In this document: in pieces, positions 1 to 4,694 of the stretch | Numbering within the stretch: the first letter of the stretch is position 1 | How the letters are laid out: the number at the start of each line of letters is the position of its first letter | From: Flavobacteriales bacterium | GTDB taxonomy: Bacteria > Bacteroidota > Bacteroidia > Flavobacteriales_D > Sanyastnellaceae | Direction of reading: 5' to 3' | Length of the DNA: 5,215 bases | Assembly (NCBI GenBank): GCA_947457285.1 | Contig: CANGVZ010000203.1 | Coordinates: 1 to 5,215 of the forward strand | Made by a program: the position numbers and the translations under genes | Notes under the pieces: model-generated | What the model was told of the DNA's origin: nothing | Database searches by the model: none | What the model saw: the letters and a program-made list of their open reading frames with translations, nothing else

Positions 1-36
1 AAGCCGAGCAATAGCGGTGCCAACAAGAAAAAGTGA
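1..36 (+). CDS. possible C-terminal end of an upstream gene
   Basis: Frame 1 is open from the window edge and reads KPSNSGANKKK before a TGA at 34-36. A polar, lysine-rich tail of this kind is common at the end of soluble proteins, and its codons (AGC, GCC, GGT, AAG) resemble those of the neighbours. If real, the gene ends 29 bases before the phosphorylase start and could share a transcript with it. Only eleven residues are visible, so no function can be assigned. A competing reading is a divergent minus-strand gene starting with the ATG at 37-39 and reading MSLFLVGTAIARL to the edge. Only the flanking sequence can decide. Confidence 0.25.
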   Translation, partial: KPSNSGANKKK

Positions 37-39
37 CAT

Positions 40-66
40 TGCGTCAGTGCGTCTATATTTGACGCA
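40..66. repeat. 7-bp inverted repeat overlapping the phosphorylase start
   Basis: TGCGTCA at 40-46 and TGACGCA at 60-66 are perfect inverted copies separated by 13 bases. The right arm ends on the A of the phosphorylase ATG. A further GCGTC lies at 49-53, giving two direct copies and one inverted copy of the pentamer within 25 bases. The position, around a candidate -7 element and the start codon, would suit an operator or an RNA hairpin that masks the start. That role is inferred from position only. Confidence 0.4.
54..61 (+). promoter_or_regulatory. candidate Bacteroidota -7 promoter element
   Basis: TATATTTG matches the Bacteroidota -7 consensus TAnnTTTG exactly. No TTG sits at the usual distance of about 19-21 bases upstream; the nearest, at 39-41, leaves only a 12-base gap. 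The element ends four bases before the phosphorylase ATG, so a transcript started here would be nearly leaderless. It is a motif match with weak support. Confidence 0.3.
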
Positions 67-956
67 TGAAGTCAATTCAAATCAATAGCCAAACCTACAT
101 TCCCGAGACGGAGCTCATACTTCGTCCCGACGGAAGTGTCTATCATCTGGGAGTAACGCCAGCACAGGTAGCATCCAAGATCATCATCGTGGGTGATCCC
201 GAACGTGTGCGCGCGATTTCTGCATTATTTGATGAAGTGGAATGTCGCATTCACAATCGTGAGTTTGTGGTACACACTGGAACATACCGCGGCAAGCGGA
301 TTACAGTGGTATCAAGCGGCATTGGGGTTGACAATATTGATATCGTGATCAACGAGCTCGATGCTGCGGTAAATGTTGACTTTGCTACACGCCAGCCAAA
401 ATCAGAATTAACATCCTTAGAAATCGTGCGCATCGGCACCAGCGGCTATATTCAAGCGGATATTACCGTGGGCAGTTTTGTAGCAAGTGCCTTCGCCTTC
501 GGCCTTGATGGTGTTCCTTACAGTTATCACAGCGCTTTGAACGATGAGGAAGAAGCACTCAAGTCAAAACTTTGCGCCGAAATACCAGAACTCCAAGCCC
601 AGAGCGGCTTGTACACTGTCAAGGGCAACGAATACTTGTTGCAGCGCATTGCTTTTGATATGATTCAGGGTATCACGGCCACACAAAACGGCTTCTATGG
701 ACCGCAAGGTCGAAGCGTAAGACTCGTCAGCAAGGTCGAACCCATGCTCCAACGTTATGCACAAGTTGGTTTTTTGGATAAAAAAGTGACCAACTTCGAA
801 ATGGAATGTTCGGGCATTTATGCGCTCTCTTCTTTGTTGGGACACAAGGCTTTAACCGTCTGCGCGATCTTAGCAAATAGGGCCACCAAAGAATTCCACA
901 ACAACCCGTCAACAAGTGTTGAAACCCTTATCAGGCTTGTGTTAGAGCGATTTTAA
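66..956 (+). CDS. nucleoside phosphorylase, uridine phosphorylase-like
   Basis: This is a cytoplasmic 296-residue enzyme of the PNP/UDP phosphorylase family, which cleaves nucleosides with phosphate to the free base and ribose-1-phosphate in salvage pathways. Visible motifs in order: GDPERV at 43-48 (phosphate loop; R47 fits the phosphate-binding arginine), REFVVHTG at 65-72, SSGIGVDN at 83-90, RIGTSG at 122-127, FYGPQGR at 210-216 and NFEMECSGIY at 243-252, where M246 and E247 fit the ribose-binding pair. Q214 and R216 fall where uridine phosphorylases carry their uracil-contacting Gln and Arg, so uridine is the likelier substrate. The length is near the roughly 290 residues of Bacteroidota relatives and above the roughly 250 of the E. 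coli enzyme; the surplus is an N-terminal lead and a longer middle region (about 100-118). The ATG at 66 is the natural start. There is no Shine-Dalgarno sequence. Family is near certain, exact substrate less so. Confidence 0.95.
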   Translation: MKSIQINSQTYIPETELILRPDGSVYHLGVTPAQVASKIIIVGDPERVRAISALFDEVECRIHNREFVVHTGTYRGKRITVVSSGIGVDNIDIVINELDAAVNVDFATRQPKSELTSLEIVRIGTSGYIQADITVGSFVASAFAFGLDGVPYSYHSALNDEEEALKSKLCAEIPELQAQSGLYTVKGNEYLLQRIAFDMIQGITATQNGFYGPQGRSVRLVSKVEPMLQRYAQVGFLDKKVTNFEMECSGIYALSSLLGHKALTVCAILANRATKEFHNNPSTSVETLIRLVLERF

Positions 957-1012
957 ATAGGGTGTTGTGAATAAGAGCGAAATTGTTTCTCATTAAGCCT
1001 CAGTAAGGAAGG

Positions 1013-1020
1013 TACTTTTG
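1013..1020 (+). promoter_or_regulatory. candidate -7 promoter element before the SirB1-like gene
   Basis: TACTTTTG matches TAnnTTTG exactly and lies 28 bases before the ATG at 1049. That would put a transcription start near 1026 and leave a short leader. The nearest upstream TTG (983-985) is 27 bases away, longer than the usual spacing of about 19-21, so the -33 half is poor. The element suggests this gene need not depend on read-through from the phosphorylase gene. Confidence 0.35.
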
Positions 1021-1048
1021 GGTTAAAGCTTTAGATAAAGTGAGCCCT

Positions 1049-1936
1049 ATGTACACCACAGAAGTGAACGCGCTGATTACACTTATAGAAGATCCCGATG
1101 AGGCGATCTATTTGCAAGTGCGATCTGCCTTGAAAAGTTACGGTGAACAGATCATCCCCCATCTCGAATACTATTGGGAACTGAATGACTTTGGTCCTTT
1201 GTTCCAAACGAGATTGGAGGAACTCATTAATACCATCCAATATGAATCCGTTTACGACCGCCTCAAGCGTTGGAAACAATCAGAAGATAAGGATTTATTG
1301 GAAGGAGCGCTCATCATCAACCGCTACGGCTATCCTGGTTGCGATGAGGAAGAGTTGAGACGCAAAATCATGCGTGTACGCCAGGACATCTGGTTGGAGC
1401 TCAACGACCACCTCACAGCAATAGAAGTGGTAAGGGTATTTAATCACATGCTATTTAAGGTGCATGGCTTCATCGGAGACCGCGATCATTACGATCAGCC
1501 GCAAAATAGTTTCTTGAGTGATGTACTCAGCACCAAACAAGGCAACCCGCTTTCTTTGAGTCTTCTGTATGCATATTTAGCGAAGAGCTTGGATGTGCCG
1601 ATTTATGGGGTCAACTTGCCCAGTCATTTCATTCTATGTTATCTCGATTATGATTCGGAATGCAAGGAGTGGGGCATCACCGAAGAAGATGCGGAAGTAT
1701 TATTCTATGTAAATCCATTCAGTGAAGGTGCGATGTTGCACAAGGAAGAAATTGATGAATTCTTAGCGAATCAAAATTTGCCACAAGACAATCGTTTCTA
1801 CCGTCCATGTTCCAATCAAGAGATGATCAGCCGCATGCTCAATAATCTTATTCATAGCTATATCGCTAGAAATAATGAGGAGAAGGTGCGTGAATTGAGA
1901 GCGCTGCAGTCGATATTGTTGGAACAAGAAGACTGA
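1049..1936 (+). CDS. transglutaminase-like SirB1-family protein
   Basis: This 295-residue soluble protein has no signal peptide or membrane segment. It resembles the SirB1/Transglut_core2 family, widespread but of unknown biochemical role. An N-terminal helical region (about 1-90) precedes the core: VFNHMLF at 130-136, QGNPLSLSLLY at 164-174, LPSHFILCY at 190-198 and FYVNPFSEG at 219-227, followed by a helical, TPR-like tail from about 245. In classical transglutaminase folds a Cys-His-Asp triad is expected around these blocks. Here the Cys position appears to be P167 and the Asp position N222, leaving only H193, so it may be non-catalytic; this rests on motif comparison from memory. A GTG at 1040 would add three residues (MSP); I prefer the ATG because GTG starts are uncommon here and no ribosome site favours it. 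It lies 92 bases after the phosphorylase, and its stop abuts a convergent small gene. Confidence 0.88.
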   Translation: MYTTEVNALITLIEDPDEAIYLQVRSALKSYGEQIIPHLEYYWELNDFGPLFQTRLEELINTIQYESVYDRLKRWKQSEDKDLLEGALIINRYGYPGCDEEELRRKIMRVRQDIWLELNDHLTAIEVVRVFNHMLFKVHGFIGDRDHYDQPQNSFLSDVLSTKQGNPLSLSLLYAYLAKSLDVPIYGVNLPSHFILCYLDYDSECKEWGITEEDAEVLFYVNPFSEGAMLHKEEIDEFLANQNLPQDNRFYRPCSNQEMISRMLNNLIHSYIARNNEEKVRELRALQSILLEQED

Positions 1937-2074
1937 TTAGAAACAGCCTTTGATTACAGTGGCGCCCAGTGTGAGCCACAAAATTCCCTTGATTAAAAAG
2001 AACGCAAAGCCAGCCCAGCCCAGCCTTTTGAGCCATGCACGTGTATTCTTTTTTGGTTCTTGTGTTTGTTCCAT
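1937..2074 (-). CDS. small single-span membrane protein, 45 residues
   Basis: The minus strand reads ATG to TAA over 46 codons. The N-terminus (MEQTQEPKKNTRAWLKR) is polar and strongly basic just before the membrane. It is followed by a tryptophan- and glycine-rich hydrophobic stretch, LGWAGFAFFLIKGILWL at 18-34 continuing to about 41, then KGCF at the end. One transmembrane helix with the N-terminus in the cytoplasm is predicted from the charge pattern; K29 sits unusually in its middle. Short Bacteroidota proteins with a KRLGWAGF-like core are, as I recall, common and sometimes mislabelled alanyl-tRNA synthetase; it has no synthetase domain. Function is unknown. Its stop codon directly adjoins that of the SirB1-like gene, and it is divergent from the biotin carboxylase gene. 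The good start, charge pattern and recognisable core argue against chance. Overlapping frames on both strands (72 and 84 codons) look like shadows. Confidence 0.8.
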   Translation of the reverse strand: MEQTQEPKKNTRAWLKRLGWAGFAFFLIKGILWLTLGATVIKGCF

Positions 2075-2088
2075 TGTCTTTGCGGGCG

Positions 2089-2120
2089 CAAATGTGGAAA
2101 TATTCTGTGAAGTTTTTCAA
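2089..2120 (-). promoter_or_regulatory. candidate promoter for the small membrane protein
   Basis: On the minus strand CACATTTG (plus positions 2089-2096) matches TAnnTTTG at all fixed bases but the first. It is preceded after 21 bases by TTG (2118-2120), a normal Bacteroidota -33/-7 spacing. Transcription would begin roughly 10 bases before the ATG at 2074. This is a motif match only. Confidence 0.3.
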
Positions 2121-2123
2121 TTA

Positions 2124-2158
2124 AATCTTATAAGAATCTTTAAAAGCGCTAATCTTTG
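2124..2158. promoter_or_regulatory. divergent control region with AATCTT repeats and palindrome
   Basis: Three copies of AATCTT start at 2124, 2135 and 2151, the last two extended to AATCTTT. A perfect 10-bp palindrome, TCTTATAAGA, occupies 2126-2135 and links the first two copies. The last copy forms AATCTTTG (2151-2158), one base off the TAnnTTTG -7 consensus, 21 bases before the biotin carboxylase ATG; no TTG lies at -33. The region sits between divergent genes, so a regulator binding the palindrome could affect both. Binding is inferred, not shown. Confidence 0.35.
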
Positions 2159-2179
2159 CAGGACTTAAGTAATTTTTCA

Positions 2180-3661
2180 ATGAAAAAAATTCTTGTAGCC
2201 AATAGAGGTGAGATTGCTTTGCGCGTGATGCGCTCAGCGAAGGAAATGGGCATTGCCACGGTCGCTGTATTCAGCGAAGCCGATAGAAATGCTCCTTTTG
2301 TGAAATATGCAGACGAAGCCGTGTGCATCGGTCCAGCCCCCAGCAATCAAAGTTATCTCAAAGGTGACATCATCATCGATGTATGTAAAAAGCTCGGTGT
2401 TGATGGCATTCACCCAGGCTACGGATTTCTTTCAGAGAATGCCGTTTTTGCAGAAAAAGTTCAGAAAGCAGGCATCACTTTTATCGGTCCTAATCCAGGC
2501 AGTATTGAAGTAATGGGTTCTAAGCTCGCTGCGAAAGCGGCGGCGCGGAAGTATAAAATTCCCATGGTGCCTGGAACAGAAGACGCCATCAGCAATCCAG
2601 AGGAAGCTAAGAAAATAGCATTGGAAGTAGGCTTGCCTATTTTGATCAAAGCGAGCGCAGGCGGCGGAGGTAAAGGAATGCGTATTGTAGAAAAAATCGA
2701 GGAACTCGAAGAACAGATGACGCGTGCCATATCAGAAGCGGAAAGCGCATTTGGCGACGGTTCTGTTTTCATCGAACGCTACGTCACCGGACCGCGACAC
2801 ATTGAAATACAAGTATTGGCTGATAAACACGGCAACGTGGTGTATTTGTTTGAACGCGAATGCAGCATCCAGCGCCGTCACCAGAAGGTGGTGGAGGAAG
2901 CTCCCTCTGCGATTCTCACTCCCGAGTTGCGCGCAGCAATGGGAAAGAGTGCCGTGGATGTAGCAAGAAGTTGCGACTACGTGGGTGCAGGTACAGTTGA
3001 GTTTTTGGTCGATGATAAGTTGAATTATTATTTCTTGGAAATGAATACCCGACTCCAGGTGGAACATCCGGTTACCGAGATGATCACTGGAATCGACTTG
3101 GTGAAAGAGCAAATAAAAATTGCTCGTGGCGAGAAGTTGAGCTTTACACAAGATGATTTGAAAATCAACGGACATTCCTTGGAAATTCGCGTTTACGCAG
3201 AAGATCCTAAGAATAATTTCTTGCCCGATATTGGAAAGCTTGCCACGTATCGCCGCCCGAGCGGACCTGGTGTGCGCGTAGATGATGGATTTGAAGAAGG
3301 AATGGACATTCCGATTTTCTACGATCCGATGATTTCTAAATTGATTACACACGCCAAGACACGCGAAGAAGCCATCGCGCGCATGGTTCGTGCGATCGAC
3401 GACTATGAAATCTCTGGAGTGCAGACCACCCTTGAGTTCTGTCGTTGGGCCATTCAGCATCCCGCTTTTGTGAGTGGAAAATTTGATACCCACTTCGTGA
3501 AGCAATACTACACGCCCGAAGTCCTGTCGCGCGGAAGTGAAGAAGAAGCGCAATTGGCGGCCATTTTAGCGAACGCAATTTTTTCCAATCAAAAAACAAA
3601 AGAAGTTTCAGTTAAAAAAGCTGAAACCACTTCCAATTGGAGAAAGGCGCGGTTGAGCTAA
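2180..3661 (+). CDS. accC: biotin carboxylase subunit of acetyl-/propionyl-CoA carboxylase
   Basis: This 493-residue cytoplasmic enzyme uses ATP and bicarbonate to carboxylate biotin on a separate carrier protein, the first half-reaction of acetyl-CoA or propionyl-CoA carboxylase. An N-terminal domain opens with KKILVANRGEIALR (2-15) and includes GIHPGYGFLSEN (76-87). The ATP-grasp domain carries K115, K157, the GGGGKGM loop (161-167), QRRHQK (231-236) with H234 and K236, E274, E287 and EMNTRLQVEH (287-296) with R291 and E295. The C-terminal domain starts near 333, with R338 in LEIRVYAEDP. All expected catalytic residues are present. The length exceeds the roughly 450 residues of E. coli AccC; the extra tail (about 450-493) ends in NWRKARLS and has no biotinyl MKM motif. 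The ATG at 2180 gives the classic N-terminus; a TTG eight codons upstream is not credible. No carrier or carboxyltransferase gene adjoins it, so the acyl-CoA substrate is undecided. Confidence 0.95.
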   Translation: MKKILVANRGEIALRVMRSAKEMGIATVAVFSEADRNAPFVKYADEAVCIGPAPSNQSYLKGDIIIDVCKKLGVDGIHPGYGFLSENAVFAEKVQKAGITFIGPNPGSIEVMGSKLAAKAAARKYKIPMVPGTEDAISNPEEAKKIALEVGLPILIKASAGGGGKGMRIVEKIEELEEQMTRAISEAESAFGDGSVFIERYVTGPRHIEIQVLADKHGNVVYLFERECSIQRRHQKVVEEAPSAILTPELRAAMGKSAVDVARSCDYVGAGTVEFLVDDKLNYYFLEMNTRLQVEHPVTEMITGIDLVKEQIKIARGEKLSFTQDDLKINGHSLEIRVYAEDPKNNFLPDIGKLATYRRPSGPGVRVDDGFEEGMDIPIFYDPMISKLITHAKTREEAIARMVRAIDDYEISGVQTTLEFCRWAIQHPAFVSGKFDTHFVKQYYTPEVLSRGSEEEAQLAAILANAIFSNQKTKEVSVKKAETTSNWRKARLS

Positions 3662-3682
3662 GGCATTGAGACATTATATTTA
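3653..3682 (+). promoter_or_regulatory. candidate promoter for the DUF4294 gene
   Basis: TTG at 3653-3655, inside the last codons of the biotin carboxylase gene, is followed after 19 bases by TATATTTA at 3675-3682, which matches TAnnTTTG at all but the last base. The spacing is typical of Bacteroidota promoters. It predicts a start near 3688 and a leader of about 55 bases. This is the best-spaced candidate promoter in the window. Confidence 0.4.
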
Positions 3683-3742
3683 CGTATATCATAATTGGCG
3701 TGATTCTTCGTTACGCGGTTGGATATACCCTCAATAGTGCGC

Positions 3743-4390
3743 ATGAAAGTATTTTCTTTCATAATGTTTTTTCTCTTGTCGCTTGGACTCACCGCGCAGT
3801 CCGAGATGGCGCTGGATTCAATACGCGTGGATACCATCTATCATCAGTATTACACCGCAATATGGAAAGTCACCCCTCGCGATACCTTCGCTGTGGCGAC
3901 CATCGCACCAGTTCAGATCTACGCCTATTGTCCCAATCGAAGTCGAAAAAAGAGTATGGATAAAATGGAAAGGAAAGTAGCGAAGGTTTATCCTTATGCC
4001 AAAGCTGCTGGCGACGTGATGCGGGCATATGAAGCCAAATGCAAAGTGATTACCGATCCCAAACAACAAAAGGTACTTCTCGATCAGGCTGAGGCGCAGA
4101 TGAAACAGCAGTTTGAAAAAGACCTGCGACAGATGACCATTAGCGAAGGCGTCATCTTGGTGAAGTTGATAGATCGTGAGACCGGCAATACAAGTTATAA
4201 ATTGGTGCAGGAGTTGCGCGGCAAGATGAGTGCATTTATGTGGCAAGGAGTAGCGCGAATCTTTGGTCAGAATTTAAAGGACGATTACGATCCGCATGGT
4301 GAGGACATCGTTATCGAAAACATCGTCCAGCGCATCGAAGACGGCACAATCCCCGTGCAATACAAAGAAGTCAGTGCGATAATAAAATGA
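3743..4390 (+). CDS. exported DUF4294 domain protein
   Basis: This 215-residue protein begins with a clear signal peptide: MK, a hydrophobic core at about 3-16, then LTA^QSE with predicted cleavage after A18. It should therefore act in the periplasm or at the envelope; no lipobox cysteine is seen. The body matches DUF4294, a Bacteroidota family of unknown function. Its hallmarks are VYPYAKAAGDVMRAYEAK (82-99), LIDRETGNTSY (142-152), ELRGKMSAFMWQGVARIFG (157-175) and YDPHGEDIVIE (182-192). A basic, probably helical linker (about 66-80) precedes this core. The length is usual for the family. The ATG at 3743 was chosen because it starts the signal peptide directly; a TTG eight codons upstream is unlikely. 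It follows the biotin carboxylase gene by 81 bases and has its own candidate promoter. Its stop codon overlaps the first unit of a direct repeat. Confidence 0.9.
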   Translation: MKVFSFIMFFLLSLGLTAQSEMALDSIRVDTIYHQYYTAIWKVTPRDTFAVATIAPVQIYAYCPNRSRKKSMDKMERKVAKVYPYAKAAGDVMRAYEAKCKVITDPKQQKVLLDQAEAQMKQQFEKDLRQMTISEGVILVKLIDRETGNTSYKLVQELRGKMSAFMWQGVARIFGQNLKDDYDPHGEDIVIENIVQRIEDGTIPVQYKEVSAIIK

Positions 4391-4420
4391 TAGGCGAGGG
4401 GCGAATCAGATAGGCGAGGG
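4389..4420 (+). repeat. 12-bp direct repeat at the end of the DUF4294 gene
   Basis: GATAGGCGAGGG occurs at 4389-4400 and again at 4409-4420, so the two copies are 20 bases apart from start to start. The first copy begins inside the TGA stop codon of the DUF4294 gene. The second runs straight into the heptamer array. The unit shares the ATAGG core of the heptamer and may be a diverged relative of it. Confidence 0.75.
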
Positions 4421-4421
4421 A

Positions 4422-4465
4422 ATAGGGGATAGGGGATAGGGGATAGGGAATAGGGAATAGGGGGG
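4422..4465 (+). repeat. G-rich heptamer tandem repeat, G-quadruplex potential
   Basis: Six units follow one another: three ATAGGGG (4422-4442), two ATAGGGA (4443-4456) and a terminal ATA followed by six G (4457-4465). With the GGG at 4418-4420 there are seven runs of three or more G on the plus strand, spaced by loops of three or four bases, which satisfies the usual G3+N1-7 quadruplex rule. The array lies about 30 bases after the DUF4294 stop, so it would be in the 3' end of that transcript, where a quadruplex could impede transcription or decay. It resembles short tandemly repeated heptamers known from cyanobacteria in style only. Confidence 0.85.
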
Positions 4466-4472
4466 AACCTCA

Positions 4473-4496
4473 GTAGAGACGCCATTTATGGCGTCT
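4473..4496. repeat. short palindromic element, GTAGAGACGCC type
   Basis: AGACGCCAT (4477-4485) and ATGGCGTCT (4488-4496) are perfect inverted arms around TT. The left side extends as GTAG (4473-4476), but the right side ends in GAAT rather than the complementary CTAC, as if one outer arm had decayed. The stem could fold in RNA, but no T run follows, so it is not a standard intrinsic terminator. I recall GTAGAGACG-type palindromes as dispersed repeats in other genomes, which needs a search to confirm here. Confidence 0.7.
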
Positions 4497-4584
4497 GAAT
4501 TTCACGAATTCTAGGAGCGTTTGAAAGCAAGTGTGAATATTTTAATAGCTTTTATAAAAAAGAGTAACCCAAGTTTTTTAGACA

Positions 4585-4616
4585 AACCTCTCTGCGAACC
4601 TCTGCCCCCGAAGGGC
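4585..4616. repeat. CTCTGCG-type imperfect repeat with small hairpin
   Basis: AACCTCT occurs at 4585-4591 and 4597-4603, a 12-base period interrupted by CTGCG. The end overlaps a 4-bp stem, GCCC (4604-4607) with GGGC (4613-4616), around a CCGAA loop. The CTCTGCGAACCTCTG stretch is like degenerate repeats seen between genes in many environmental bacterial genomes; this is from memory. No coding sense is apparent. Confidence 0.4.
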
Positions 4617-4694
4617 GATCTTGTGGGAAAGAAATAAGAATTGATGTCATAATCTTTCTATATTGCCTTCATTAGTACTTTCAACCACATCACT

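Larger units (their letters stand above)
4391..4694. other. gene-free repeat-rich intergenic stretch
   Basis: About 300 bases separate the DUF4294 stop from the next gene. The left third holds the direct repeat, the heptamer array and the palindrome; the CTCTGCG repeat lies near 4585-4616. Between them, 4497-4580 is AT-rich with no feature beyond a weak GAATT/AATTC inversion at 4497-4511. From 4617 to 4694 I see no good TAnnTTTG promoter for the downstream gene; TATATTG (4659-4665) is one T short. No RNA gene or credible small ORF was found on either strand. Confidence 0.7.

Noticed and set aside
1..39. Divergent minus-strand gene beginning MSLFLVGTAIARL
   Set aside because: The start faintly resembles RsmI-type methyltransferase N-termini (LVGTPIGNL), but the key P and GN residues are missing and only 13 codons are visible; kept only as an alternative to the plus-strand tail.
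1950..2168. Plus-strand 72-codon frame over the small gene and divergent gap
   Set aside because: It covers the convergent membrane gene and its promoter region and has no family-like features; the minus-strand reading is much more protein-like.
2732..3553. Long minus-strand frame (273 codons) opposite the biotin carboxylase gene
   Set aside because: It lies wholly antisense to a strongly conserved enzyme with all catalytic residues; the peptide has no recognisable domain and looks like a codon-bias shadow.
3605..3627. GTTTCAG/CTGAAAC hairpin near the end of the biotin carboxylase gene as a terminator
   Set aside because: It is inside the coding sequence and no T run follows; the arms encode parts of the Lys/Val/Glu-rich tail, so chance from codon content is likely.
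4389..4465. CRISPR array
   Set aside because: The repeats are 7-12 bases without unique spacers of regular length, and no cas gene is present.
4285..4485. Minus-strand 66-codon frame rich in PIPYSLSP repeats
   Set aside because: It is a translation of the G-rich heptamer array plus the antisense of the DUF4294 end; the repeat peptide is forced by the 7-base unit and has no independent coding support.
4477..4496. Intrinsic terminator for the DUF4294 gene
   Set aside because: The stem is good, but the following bases are GAATTTCACG with no U tract, and the element looks more like a dispersed palindrome.
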